Both the position numbers and the translations under genes were made by a program. Positions 42,975 to 53,535 of a stretch of DNA of 64,000 bases are shown here, piece after piece; the first letter of the stretch is position 1, and every line of letters starts with the position of its first letter. The DNA comes from Tanypteryx hageni. Its lineage: Eukaryota > Arthropoda > Insecta > Odonata > Petaluridae. Under the pieces are notes generated by a model. That model saw only the letters and a program-made list of their open reading frames with translations, ran no database searches and was not told the origin of the DNA. The stretch lies in assembly GCA_028673005.1 (NCBI GenBank), contig CM054117.1:620001-684000 (forward strand). The letters run 5' to 3'.

Positions 42975-43485
42975 ATGAATGGTTTTTATGTCACTCTTTT
43001 AAGCAATTCTTCCTATAAGCATTTTAATGATAATTCCATAGCTCTTTATCAAACAAAATTAACTAATAGATTGTATTTGGAGAATGGTCAATGGCAAGTT
43101 GGGATTTATGAGATTTCTTTTCCAATCTTAAATGTGGAGGAGGAAAGAAGTATAAAAACAGTAAGTGAAAGAAGCACAAGTTATACAGAACTGGTAGGAG
43201 GAGGAAGTGAAAAACGAACAGGCGTCTCATAAATCACTTCCACCGATGCAGTAATAAAAATAGACAAGGTGCACAATCTCAATTTCCACCCCCAAAAATA
43301 TGTCATTTAATGAGACTTTCAAATGTTTGTGCAGAAGCTATGTGATGCAATATAGAGATACTCTTCATATCACCATAGCAAATACCATATGTTATATGCA
43401 AGCTAATTTTGATCCTCCCCCAATAAAGAAATTGGGTGAATATGATCCTAGAGAATATGTGATTACCATAAATACCCGCGTATAA
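42975..43485 (+). pseudogene. Polinton structural-type protein, N-terminal part (possible minor capsid)
   Basis: ATG 42975 opens MNGFYVTLLSNSSYKHFNDN, then SIALYQTKLTNRLYLENGQW, QVGIYEISFP. This FYVTLxSNSS...F.N....Y.TKL......W.VGI.EI..P start is typical of a protein found downstream of the integrase or near the major capsid gene in many Polintons, probably a virion component. After a stop at 43230 a second frame (43300-43485: CYMQANFDPPPIKKLGEYDP...) may continue it. Similarity ends at about 43485, where unrelated repeat sequence begins, so the right part of the element, including any major capsid gene and protease, is lost. Confidence 0.55.
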
Positions 43486-43560
43486 TGCGCACCCTCATAT
43501 AACGTGCAGGGGGGTTTTCAGCCTTGTAATCTACAATTTTTCTATATACCCGCATATAGC
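43476..43560. repeat. MITE-like GTATAATGCGCACC element end
   Basis: ATACCCGCGTATAATGCGCACCC and, 70 bases on, ATACCCGCATATAGC resemble pogo/Tigger-type termini (compare 60940-61020). It marks the right truncation of the Polinton. Confidence 0.4.
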
Positions 43561-43625
43561 ATGAACAGATTTTTTTTTAGCGTTATCGTTCCAGAATAAA
43601 GTAGATGGTGTAACGTGGTCTAAAG

Positions 43626-45615
43626 CAGTGTTTCTCAACCTTTTTTTGCTCGTGGCTTACTTCAGATTTTCATTTACCTCTGTGGCCTCCCACCCCTCAT
43701 AGTCGCCATTAGCTGGTAAAAAAACACTTTATCAACGGCACTGTTTATTTATAAAAAATAATCCCAGTTTATAATATACTTATTGTTTATTTATAATATA
43801 CATATGAAATATGCTCCTAGCAAAAAATATTTCCATAATATTATTGTCACTTTATTTAGTGAGATCCTTGCGGCTGATGAAAACTAGCAAGCTTTTGAAT
43901 TTCTGGTTGCAGCGATGTTAGAGATAATCGAAGATCGCCTCTCTTTACAATATCAAGACGGTTATGAGTTTTGGATTGCAGGTAAAGAACTCGACTAAAT
44001 GCAGATTCAACCAAATAAGAAGTGGGAAATCCAATAAAAAACAACTTTGCCTTCTCCCAGAGTTGTGGAAACTTATTTGCAATTTCACTACTTATCCAGA
44101 AATTCTGTTTGCCATTTTTGAATCTAGCTTGAGCTGTTATATCACTCTGCAACTTAACCAGACATTCTTGTAATGTGATGTCAACATCAACCGCATTTAC
44201 ACGAAACGGATTCACCACCCAATCTGGAATATTCATCTCTAGCAGGTCGCTGAATTGACATTGCATATCACTATACAAATTCTTTAAATGCCCAACATAT
44301 ACAGCAATATCATAATCTTGAATTTCTATGTCAAGAGTGACCAGTGATGGAAATTGTATGAACTCGCGACGTCCAATATTACTTCAAAATAACTTGAGTT
44401 TTCCAAGGAAAGCAGTAATGGCCTCTTTACGAGATATAAGATTACAGTTCTTTCCTTGTAACTGTTTGTTCAACAAATTCAGCTTTTCAAATATATCACA
44501 TTGACAAAATATGTCACATTTAGCAGCAATGGTCTGTTCTCCAAGCTGCTTACAATTTAGAAATGATACAACACTGTCCCAAAGTTCAGCAAAACGCTGA
44601 AGACAATTACCTTTTGATAACTATAGGACCTCTGTATGCATTAGTAGGCATTCAAAATCTTCTTCTCACAAAGTTGTCGAAAAAGACGATCTTGAAGTAC
44701 ACTTGTTTTGATAAAGTTGACAGCCTTTATTACAATAGCAAGGGCATCATGCAAACGTCCTTCCAAGTTTTTTCCAACCAAATGTTGATGGTGATGCACG
44801 CATTGTGTGCAAAAAACTTCAGGCACAGCATTTTTTAAATGAGTAATGAATCCTCTGTATCTACCTACCATCGAAGCAGCACCATCAGTTGCACAAGCTA
44901 TTATATTTTCTAGTGGAATGTTGTTTTCCTTGAAATAACTCTTAACTTCTTCAAAAATTGTCTCACCTTTGGTGTCTGTCTTAAGCTTTCGGGCAAAAAG
45001 CATTTCCTCCCTGAGCTGATCATCACTCAAAAACCTAACATGTCATTAGAAGGGCTTCATTACCCATTAAAGTGGATTCATCGATTTTCAGGGCAAACTT
45101 CTTAACTTGTAGTTGTGCAACTAGTTGTTTTCCACATCATCTGTCATTTCATCAATACGTCTTGATACTGATGAGCTCAAAGGGATGGCCTGAGTAATTT
45201 CATGTGCACTCCGATTCATAACAGTTAAAATCATAACAGACACTGCAGGCAAAATCAATGATTCGCCAATATTATGTGGCTTGCCAGATTTTGCAATTAA
45301 TTTGGAAATCTCATAGGATGCAAGTAAACCTTTGTCTACTTTAGCTGCTCTTTCACTAAATATTTGTTTTAATGTTACCCTTGTTTGGAAATTATCACGC
45401 AGTTTTTTGAAATAATCTAGTGATTTGTCTTTTTTGTCCTAGTGCATTGTCTCCAAGTGCTTCTGTAGCTTGCATGGCCGCATGCTTTCATTTGAAAGTG
45501 TAGTCATGCATATTAGACACAGTGGCATTGTGTTGTCCTGTGGTGATGGAATAAAACCATTGGCAAGGTACCCAATGGAATATTGCCTGCATTTTTTCTT
45601 CGCTATATTAGCCAT
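43626..45615 (-). pseudogene. hAT transposase (ZBED/Charlie-like) with BED finger, broken
   Basis: Cut-and-paste transposase on the minus strand. Start at 45615 (MANIAKKKCRQYSIGYLANG). A BED-like finger follows (PLCLICMTTLSNESM, LQKHLETMH), then FSERAAKVDKGLLASYEISK and IAKSGKPHNIGE, VMNRSAHEITQ, LSDDQLREEMLFARKL, IPLENIIACATDGAASMVGR (catalytic region), CVHHHQHLVGKNL, and at the C-terminus WEKAKLFFIGFPTSYLVESA with FSRVLYL and RLDIVKRGDLRLSL (dimerisation block, ending about 43860). CAGTGTTTCTCAACC at 43626 is a textbook hAT terminus of this branch. The other terminus was not found. Stops near 45450 and several shifts inactivate it. Confidence 0.87.
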
Positions 45616-45893
45616 GGGTAATCTGATATTAAAAAATTAAAAACAAATCAAAATGAAGAAATATTTAGCAGCAATACAAATTTATTACTATAGACTTATA
45701 AATAGAATTTAAGTAGATGGAACCGGGAAATAAATGGTCACGGACCGGCATCATAACAGTAAAGAGTTTGGAGTAACAGAAGAAATAATATCGGCAAGAT
45801 TAGCAGCCAAAGCATCTACTCACCAAATACATAACAATCAATGTTCGACTGTTTAAATTTGTTTAAATTAAATGCCTGAATTTTCTGAGAATG

Positions 45894-45910
45894 GCTTCAC
45901 GAACAGATGT
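45894..45910 (+). repeat. Direct repeat left of LINE d
   Basis: GCTTCACGAACAGATGT recurs exactly at 47833-47849, either side of the LINE RT at 46222-47810. Weaker similarity continues for several tens of bases. Confidence 0.6.
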
Positions 45911-46221
45911 GTTCGTTTAATGCAAATCCCCACTAATTCTAAATATAAAAGCGATAATTTTTAATATTAGTAATTTTATTAAAATATATTCATTTTAAAC
46001 CACAACTTACAGTTAGTAAAAATAACTAAGAGAAACTGAGAGTATGGTAAGCAATATTTAATTAAAATCGTAATAAGAATTAACAAATGCGTAATAATAT
46101 TTCCTTGGTTCGCCATTGAAAACAAATTTGAAAATGGTTCGGAAAGTGTAAAATGAACACTTGACTTAACTTATTATTTATAATAACTAAATTCATTGCA
46201 TTACTTATTTTATTTCAGATA

Positions 46222-47743
46222 AACAATTTCCTTGGTATGCTATGGTTTCCACTGAGAAAGTTAGTAAAATCATTGATAATATTAGAAGTAGTAACTGTAA
46301 AGATATTTTTGGTGTAACTACAAAAATTGTTAAAGCTGTTAAGAATAATATCATCAATCCACTTACTAGCCTGATTAATTTAAGTATAAAATTTGGTTTT
46401 TACCCTGATTGTTTGAAAACTGCAATTGTTATCCCTTTATATAAAGGTGGTGATAATAAAATGCCTAGCAGTTTTAGACTCATTTCCTTGCTCCCTATTT
46501 TCTCCAAGATATTGGAGAATGTTTTGAAGGACCAAGTTCTGGATTTTTTTTACAAAATTTTACCTATTCAATGACAGCCAATATGGTTTCAGGAAAAATA
46601 GCAATACTGCTGATGCAATTAGAACTTTCGTAGATCATATCTTAGAATGGTATACAGAGGGACTCTACTCATCTGCAACTTACTTTGATTTGACTAAGGC
46701 TTTTGATTGTATGCCTCATAGCCTGTTAATCCGTAAGTTAAGAATTTATAAATTCTCTGAATTAGCTTGTGCCCTACTTGCCTCCTGTTTAGATAATAGG
46801 AAACAGGGTGTATTTAAAGGAAAACTTTGACTTTGTAAACGTTAATGTAGGGGTACCCAAGGGCTCTGTACTTGGCCCTATTCTCTTTATTATTTATATT
46901 AATGACTTGCCATTATCTCTTCCTGATTTTAAATTCACCATTTTTGCAGATGATACCACTAGTAATGTTTCAAGTAAAGATCAAACTGAAGTAATAAGTT
47001 TAAATCAGGCTATGCAGAAGGAAGTGACAGATTGGTTTTTATCCAATAAATGGGTTGTTAATGTTGACAAGACTTTCACTATGACTTTTTCCCTCAGAGA
47101 TCTGGAAAATTTTGACAATCCACCTGTTGTCAAATTTTTAGGTGTATACCTGGACCCTACATTGACATGGGAGCATCATGGAAAAGTTCTCTCAGTGGAA
47201 CTCAATGAAAGACTATACTTATTAAGATGTCTGGATTCCTGTGACTCGAAAACTGTTTTGAGAGCTGCATATTTTGCAACATTCCATTTTAAACTATTGT
47301 ATTCAATCTTAGCATGGGGTCACTCTGCAATCAGTAAAAAGATTTTCCGTCTACAAAGAAAAGCCATTAGAATACTGGGAGGCCTAGGGTTTAGGGATGA
47401 TTGCCGAAATTCTTTTCAAGAACTGGGTATCCTGACATTTCCTTGTCCTTTTATATTTGAATATTTAATGTACATTCGCAAGAATCTGGATAAGTACTGT
47501 ATTGTAAACTCTATCCATTCCTATGATACGAGATGTAAGGACAATGTGGAAATTAAATATTCGAGGCTTACTAAAGCTAGGAATGGGCCTAACTACTGGG
47601 CAGTAAAATATTTTAATACTGTTTCAGTGAGTATCAGATCTCTTCCTTTTACAAGCTTCAAATTCCATGTAAAAAAGTTTCTAATTGAGCATTCCTTTTA
47701 TTCATCAGAAGAATTCCTGAATTGTCACTGGAATGTATTGTAA
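46222..47743 (+). pseudogene. LINE reverse transcriptase (second LINE family), 5' truncated
   Basis: RT without endonuclease. Blocks: SNCKDIFGVTTKIVK, IPLYKGGDNKMPSSFRLISL, LLPIFSKILENVL, then through two shifts (46560-46800) SQYGFRKNSNTADAI and TYFDLTKAFDCMPH (motif A), then GVPKGSVLGPILFIIYINDL, FADDTT (motif C, about 46945), VNVDKTFTMTF, VKFLGVYLDPTLTWEHH, and ILAWGHSAISKKIFRLQRKA. It is a different family from the LINEs at 14007 and 31222: FADDTT replaces YADDTS and the tail is different. The 3' part from 46808 to 47743 is open. Insertion lies in the 5' flank of the hAT at 43626-45615. Confidence 0.87.
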
Positions 47744-47789
47744 TTTTTTTTGTTTGTTTGCTGACAATGTAATACTTAAAGAGTGTCTA

Positions 47790-47812
47790 CAATAAACTAT
47801 CTTATCTTATCT
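47790..47812 (+). repeat. (TATCT)n tail of LINE d
   Basis: AATAAACTATCTTATCTTATCT ends the element, a pentamer tail unlike the ATTC and ATT tails of the other LINEs here. Confidence 0.75.
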
Positions 47813-49330
47813 ATGGTAAATTTCCAAGAGCAGCTTCACGAACAGATGTTTTTGCTTTCTGTAAAGCCCCGTTTCGACAAAAATAAAATTGCAGGCTATC
47901 GGAATGTATCAGCAGTTAATGACTGATGTATAAAATATATATAAATATATCAAGTGAATACTTACAGTTAAACAGGAAATCCACTCTCTGTTTCTTCAAT
48001 CTTTTGACATTCACTCTCCCTGTTTACAACGTTGATGAACGTGTTCTGTTTTATATTAGAAAAGCATATTTCAAATTAATAGCTGTCGTATTCAGGTGAA
48101 ATCAGCTGAATGAAAGCATAAGAATGACATTTTGTAGCTACGGCATGGAGGGGAGGAAAGAAAGAGGTAGGGGAGAGTTTTCTTAGCTAACAGTTGGAGA
48201 ACATTGTAGTTATTTCCTAACTATAATGAAGATAAGAAAGTATTTATGTATATTGTAATACATTCATCCATTTTAATGGCATTTCAATACCAATTGTTAT
48301 GTCAGTCTAAACATGCACATTTGAATCAGAATGCAATGAATAGTACGCATTATTAGTATTGTTATTAGTACGCATTATTAGCATTGACTTAAGACAACTT
48401 TCACACAGAGTCGAACTTTTCGTGGCCCACAAAGAAGTGTGATGGAGAGTAAACAGAGGAAGTTTGATATTGCTGTATCAATCAAAATCATTATGTACGA
48501 GGCAAAAAGAGTTGAAGAAGAAACAAGTAGGGATGTACACAGGTTTCCCATGGTACATAAGTGCTTTTTGTCAAATTCACTGTAGTGTAATGATATATTA
48601 ATATATTTGCTCTGAAATAAAAAATTATTTTTCCTTATATGGTGGTAGTCTTGCTTTATAGATATGCTCGTAACATGTTCATTTCATTTTGCCATTCTAT
48701 ACTTGCCCTACAAGTGAAATTTCTTTTTTATATCAGTTCAGCTAAAAACTTCCAAACTCGTAGTTACAGAAACATTCTAACCTTGATATTGTGGTGGCTC
48801 TGTTTAGTTGACCTGGTTGAAATATGCTGTTTTGGTTATTTATTTATATGAAGATTATATGCACCATATTGGATTAATATTCATGATGCCAGTTCTCTAT
48901 AAATAGATGTAAAAATATAATTTTACTTTTATTGTGGTAGCCCTGCTTTTTATCTCCTATTTAAACATCTTGATTTCATTATGGTACAAATCTTATACAC
49001 GGAATTTAGTTGAAATCCTTCCTTCCAGATCCGTAATTACTGAAAGAATTTAATTTGTATGGCACCCCTGTTTGGTTGGTCCAGTCCCGGGGTATGAAAC
49101 TCTTATAAGAGAATAGATTCCCAGCTTTTACACATAGTTCACTATGCTAAGGGGTCCGCGATAGGCGCTGCAGTCGCAGTCAGCTCTCTCTTTTTCTCCC
49201 TCTATTTCTCTCTCTCTACCGCATCACCACAGTGCCACACGTTCCTTGTGTATCGTAACCATAGAGTAAGGATATAAATAGGTGATTTTGGTCTACTGCA
49301 CATGGGCCCAACGTTGGAAACCGGTGACCA
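47813..49330. other. Unassigned A+T-rich region
   Basis: No clear gene. A 47-codon frame from ATG 48442 (KQRKFDIAVSIKIIMYEAKR) loosely recalls N-termini of pogo/Tigger-like proteins but is too short to call. Pyrimidine-rich runs lie at 49186-49220. Confidence 0.35.
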
Positions 49331-49441
49331 CGTGACTTGAGGCACGCTGCCGAAGCATCCCGTACGTTGTGGTTGAGTTTTGTAGTTTTGGTGTTGATTT
49401 TTGCATTTATTGAGTTATTTAAGCGCTCCATATTATGCAAT

Positions 49442-49511
49442 ATGGTTGCTTCTTGTTGTGCATATAATTGCAAAGAAAGATATGTGAAAGGAAGACTGAT
49501 TACATTCCATA
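49442..49511 (+). CDS. THAP-domain first exon
   Basis: ATG 49442 opens MVASCCAYNCKERYVKG, then RLITFH, with GTAAGT immediately after (49512). C-x4-C, the GxxITFH strand and an intron at exactly this point are typical of THAP proteins, whose first exon usually ends here. The remainder of the domain (Trp and C-x2-H) is not found before the SINE-like sequence at 49790. It may belong to the same mobile family as the THAP remnant at 24500, since repeat S accompanies both. Confidence 0.58.
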
Positions 49512-49604
49512 GTAAGTTTAATGAAAAAGACAAACGTCTGAGACGCGTAAGGATGAGATTCTTAAAATAAGTTGTATTGATGCAGTTTTCTGTTGTAATA
49601 GTGT

Positions 49605-49792
49605 TTCTCAACTCATTGGAATATTATGTCTAAATAATTTGCTTGTGTAATCAAGTACTTTTAATGGATAATCGTGTTTTTCTTTTAATATGTATTAATA
49701 TAAGAACATGAAGTACGTACGAATAGTATATAATCTTGCTGAGAAATATTTACTTAATTTTTTTGCTTTTAATACCGCATTTAAAAAAGCCA
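49605..49792 (+). repeat. Dispersed repeat, copy 2 (THAP-associated)
   Basis: Partner of 23612-23812: AATATTATGTCTAAAT, AAGTACTTTTAATGG, AATATAAGAACATGAAGTAC and TAATACCGCATTT are shared in the same order. It ends directly at the tRNA-like head. Confidence 0.75.
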
Positions 49793-49861
49793 CTGGTGGT
49801 GTAGTGGTTAGTGTGTCGGCTTTCTATTGCAAAGTTCGGGGGTTCAAACCCCTCGAATGGA
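49790..49861 (+). ncRNA. tRNA-derived SINE-like head with Pol III boxes
   Basis: 72 bases fold like a worn tRNA. A box TGGTGTAGTGG (49797-49807) and B box GGTTCAAACCC (49841-49851) have normal spacing. The anticodon arm has a 7-base loop CTATTGC (ATT at the anticodon position, T33 present), the T arm is well paired, and the acceptor stem has about five of seven pairs. It lies 150 bases upstream of the RTE-clade leader, so it could drive Pol III transcription of an RTE-related SINE or of the LINE itself. Confidence 0.72.
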
Positions 49862-50009
49862 GGTTTAATTTATATTTTTAAAAACTATCATCAGTGCCTG
49901 GCAGCAGTACTGTCAGTATGGTATAGAGCCGAAAACTAATGATGTTGGTTGGGTCTATATCCAATACAGCTGTAGGTGTGATCAGGACGATTTGAACGGC
50001 TACAGTACT

Positions 50010-51674
50010 GCGATGTGGAAAGCAAGAGGGAAACTACCACATTACAATCCCTAGTAATGATTATATGGTTGGACAATATGAGTTCTCTCGAGGCAAAACA
50101 ATCCGGAGGTAAAATAGTCCCCCAATCGGATCTGCGGGCGGTGACTGCCTTGAGGAAAATATTTGTCGAAAGTAAATTACGAATAGGGACTTGGAACGTA
50201 AAAACTATGAGAAAGGCAGGAAAGCTAGAAAACTTGAAAGAAGAAATGAGAAGAAATAGAGTTGACATTATAGGGCTAAGCGAAACTAGATGGGAGGGAG
50301 AAGGACAGTTCGACTCGGAAGAATTCACGGTAGTTTATTCTGGAGGAAATAGTGGGGAATGGGGAGTAGCTCTGGTACTTAGGAAAGATATGATGAAAAG
50401 CGTGATAATAGCAACGAACGATAGACTGATGGCAATAAAACTAAAAGCAGTCCCAGTGGACATGCTGATAATCCAGGTATATATGCCAACATCAGCTCAT
50501 GAAGATGAAGAAATAGATGAGATCTATGAGCAAATTAATGAAATTTATGAAGAAGACGGAAGAGGAAAGGTAAACTGCATAATAATGGGAGATTGGAACA
50601 GCACAGTCGGAGAAGGACAGGAAGAAAATGTCGGGCAATACGGACTTAGAAGAGAAATCGAGGGGGGGAGAAACTCGTAGAATTCTGCATCAATAATGAC
50701 CTTGTAGTGACTAATACATGGTTCAAAAACCATAAACGAAAGTTATACACATGCAAAAGCCCAGGAGATAGAATGAGATGCCAAATAGATTACATCCTTG
50801 TAAAACAAAGATTCAGGAACAGCATAAAGAACGCCAAGGCATTGCAAGGAGCGGATATTGATTCAGATCACAGCCTTCTAGTACTTGACGTGAGTGCAAA
50901 GCTAAAACAAATAAGAAAAATGAGAAGAGAAAGACAGACCTGGGACCTAGAAAAACTGAAAGAAAGGCAGGATGTAGTCAGCATGAAGTTGGAAGATAAC
51001 CTGAGAAAGCTGGAAAACAATCCGAAGACCGTTGATATAGAATGGGATGAAATTAAAACCAGTATCAAGGATACCTTGGATAAAGAGATTGGAAAACAAG
51101 AGAAGAAAATCAGAAAACCATGGATCATGAAGGAAATGCTGGAGAAAATAAATGAGAGACGAAAATGGAAAAACGTTAACAGTGAAGAAGGTAGAGCCAA
51201 ATATAGGCATATAAACAATGAGTTGAGAAGGGTAACAGATAAAGCTAGAGAAAATTGGATAAAAGGAAAATGTGATGAAATAGAACAAATGGAGAAGTTA
51301 GGACGGTACGATATGATGTACGCTAGGGCACTGGAATTAGAGGCTAAGAAGTCTAATGGAATTTGTGGTAAAGAAATTATGACTACAGATGGGAAACAAA
51401 GGATGTAGCAGAGGTATGGGAAGAATACATTAAGGAATTATACAGCAAACAGGCAGGAGCGGCAAAAATAGAACTGGAAAATGAGGAAAACATTGAAGAA
51501 GACAACTTAAGACCAAGTATTATGGAGAGCGAAGTAGAAAAGGCGATAGTGGAACTAGAGAAGGGGAAAGCCACGGGCAGCGATGGAATACCAGCTGAGA
51601 TACTTAAAGTCCTAGGATCAGAAGGACTAAAAGCGATCACGAAATTAATTAATAATATTTACGACATGGGAGAG
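50010..51674 (+). pseudogene. RTE-clade LINE: endonuclease and start of RT, interrupted
   Basis: The leader GATGTGGAAAGCAAGAGGG ... AAACTACCACATTAC is of the kind found at RTE 5' ends. The endonuclease begins near 50168: LRIGTWNVKTM, IIGLSETRWEG, VALVLRKDM, VYMPTSAHED, IMGDWNSTVGEG, then after a shift at about 50670 (in a run of eight G) FCINNDLVVTNTWF, DRMRCQIDYILVKQ and DSDHSLLV. A long charged helical linker follows (MRRERQTWDLEKLKERQ... KKIRKPWIMKEMLEKI). After another shift near 51405 comes the RT start (KAIVELEKGKATGSDGIPAE, LKAITKLINNIYDMGE). At 51675 a Gypsy LTR interrupts it. The rest of the RT is not found beyond. Confidence 0.87.
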
Positions 51675-51823
51675 TGTAATGTTGTAGCTACGACTTGCGC
51701 TTGAGCATCCTTCATTGGTGCCAAGTGCACTTGTTTCAGAGCAACAAACAAGCTACAGCAGAGCCTAGTCAGTCTGACGCCGGTGCTGGAGATTAACGCG
51801 CATGTTTGAATAAATACATCACA
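51675..51823 (+). repeat. 5' LTR of a second Gypsy element (149 bp)
   Basis: It starts TGTAATG, ends TCACA, and is followed at once by a primer-binding site. It splits the RTE frame after IYDMGE. AATAAATACATCACA near the end may hold the polyadenylation signal. No 3' LTR is found, so the length rests on the junctions. Confidence 0.75.
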
Positions 51824-51838
51824 TTGGCGACGAGGATG
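51824..51838 (+). promoter_or_regulatory. Primer-binding site
   Basis: TTGGCGACGAGGAT directly after the LTR is a form seen in many invertebrate Gypsy elements, where a host tRNA 3' end (CCA complement TGG) primes minus-strand DNA. The Gag start codon overlaps its end. Confidence 0.78.
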
Positions 51839-52774
51839 CCGAATTTTATGGACAAATTTGTACAAGGGGAGGATAATTGGGATGCGTATGAGGAAAGGTT
51901 GGAACAATTTTTCATAGTAAATGATGTAGGGTCAGACTCCGCCATTCATTTGGCTAAAAAGAAAGCCATTCTGCTTTCATCAATTGGTAAGGAGATGTAC
52001 GAAGTGTTGAGGGACATTTGCGAGCCAAAGAAACCGGTAGATTTGAAGTACGATGAAATCACTGCCGCGCTACGAACGCAATTTTCACCGAAGCGATCAG
52101 TCATTGCCGAAAGACACCGATTCAACGAGTGGGTTCAAAGGAATGGGGAGTCAGTGTTAAATTTCGCGGCAGGGCTCCGGAAGGGCTCCAGGTTTTGCAA
52201 ATACGGTGCTTTTTTAGATCAGGCTTTACGCGATCAGTTTGTTTTGGGGTTGCAAGACAAATCTACAGTAACAGCATTGTATCTCGAATCCGAGACACTC
52301 TCTTTCGAAAAGGCGGTGGAATTAGCGGTCGCGAGAGAGAGGGCAAGCAAAAACGTGGAAGCATGCGGGAAGGCTCAAGACCACGTTTCGGCAGCAGTCG
52401 GGGAAAATTGCAGCGTACATCGCGTGGGAAGAGACGCCAACAGCCGCAGCCACGTGGGAAGATCGCCAGAGTTCCACGAGGCAGAAGAGGAAGAACCGGA
52501 AGTGCACAGAATAAGGGCGCGAGGAAGCGGGAGAGACAGCCGACAGAATCCGGAGGCATCGAGAGGGAACGACGCCAGAGAAAGATGCTATTGCTGTGGA
52601 CGCGAGGGACATAGAAGTAGCATATGCAGATTCCGGTCCTATAGATGCGATATATGCCATCAACTTGGACACCTGAAGGCAATTTGTAAAAGGAGAGTAA
52701 ATGGTAAGAGAGAAGGTAAGAGCATTTTTCACCAAGTTGCTTCCATTTCCACGATGAGACGGAAATTGAGGTAG
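51836..52774 (+). CDS. Gypsy Gag
   Basis: Gag packs the element's RNA. Start ATG 51836 overlaps the primer site. Residues 1-190 form the capsid-type retrotransposon Gag region (MPNFMDKFVQGEDNWDAYEE, RLEQFFIVND, ALRTQFSPKRSVIAERHRFN, LRDQFVLGLQDKSTVTALYL). A charged stretch rich in Arg, Ser and Glu follows, then two CCHC knuckles, CYCCGREGHRSSIC and CDICHQLGHLKAIC (about 52585-52690), for RNA binding. The frame is open over 313 codons. Pol follows 38 bases after the stop at 52813. Confidence 0.9.
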   Translation: MPNFMDKFVQGEDNWDAYEERLEQFFIVNDVGSDSAIHLAKKKAILLSSIGKEMYEVLRDICEPKKPVDLKYDEITAALRTQFSPKRSVIAERHRFNEWVQRNGESVLNFAAGLRKGSRFCKYGAFLDQALRDQFVLGLQDKSTVTALYLESETLSFEKAVELAVARERASKNVEACGKAQDHVSAAVGENCSVHRVGRDANSRSHVGRSPEFHEAEEEEPEVHRIRARGSGRDSRQNPEASRGNDARERCYCCGREGHRSSICRFRSYRCDICHQLGHLKAICKRRVNGKREGKSIFHQVASISTMRRKLR

Positions 52775-52812
52775 GAGATCCAATCAGGGAGTTTGGGGAG
52801 AAAGATGTACCG

Positions 52813-53515
52813 TTGTTTAACATGAGGGAATCTGGAATCGAAGATGTAGGGCCATGGTTTGCCGAAGTTAAAGTAGAAAACAGAGATGTTCGAATGGAAG
52901 TTGACACAGGTTCTGCCATTTCAGAAGCATTGTACGAGGAAGTATTTAGTAATATTCCCCTGAGAACTACGAATGTGAGGTTTAGATCCTATGCAAATAC
53001 GATTATTCATCCAAAAGGCATCGCAAGGGTAAGGGTTTTGTTTGCAGGGAAAAGTGCAATGTTACCCTTATTTGTAGTAAGTAATGGAGGACCACCACTT
53101 CTTGGGAGAGATTGGCTAAAAACCCTGAAAATGAGCATACCCATTCACAAGGTGGAAGTTTTAACAGAAAACAAATTGGAACATCTTTGGGGGAAGTTTA
53201 AGAACTTGTGGGATGGTGGGTTGGGCTCATTCAATAAAGGGCCAGTGGGATTGAGTTTGAAGGAAAGTGCCAAACCAGTTTTCTGCCATCATAGAGCGTT
53301 AGCTTTTGCCTTGAAAAGCAAAGTAGACAATGAAATAGATAGGTTGATCAAATTGAAAATCCTGTACCCTGTTGAATTCAGTGAGTGGGCCACACCAGTT
53401 GTTCCTGTTGCCAAAAATGATGGCAGTGTGAGGATTTGCGGTGATTTTAAAATTACAATAAACCCACAACTCGAAGTACTCTACCCACTTTCTACAGAAA
53501 TACATGTTTTGACCA
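52813..53515 (+). pseudogene. Gypsy protease and start of reverse transcriptase, truncated
   Basis: First part of Pol. An aspartic protease with MEVDTGSAISEALYEEVF (catalytic DTGS/A, 52891-52910) and PPLLGRDWLKTL (flap and helix, 53090-53125) would cut the polyprotein. The RT then begins: KPVFCHHRALAFALKSKVDN, EIDRLIKLKILYPVEFSEWA, TPVVPVAKNDGSVRICGDFK (motif 1) and INPQLEV. After YPLS the frame leaves the family and ends at 53535; motifs A and C, RNase H, integrase and the 3' LTR are absent. The element was truncated here, so Gag is the only complete gene. Confidence 0.87.
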
Positions 53516-53535
53516 TTTTCTCAATGAGTATATGA

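Noticed and set aside
48442..48585. 47-codon frame resembling a pogo-type N-terminus
   Set aside because: Too short and too weak for a call; kept only as a remark.
49790..49861. Functional tRNA gene
   Set aside because: The acceptor stem has mismatches and the sequence leads into TE DNA, so a SINE-type tRNA relic is more likely.
50868..51288. Minus-strand frames of 113-116 codons
   Set aside because: Antisense shadows of the Lys/Glu-rich RTE linker.
52129..52919. Frames of 153-218 codons overlapping Gag
   Set aside because: Shadows; only the Gag frame has capsid and CCHC motifs.
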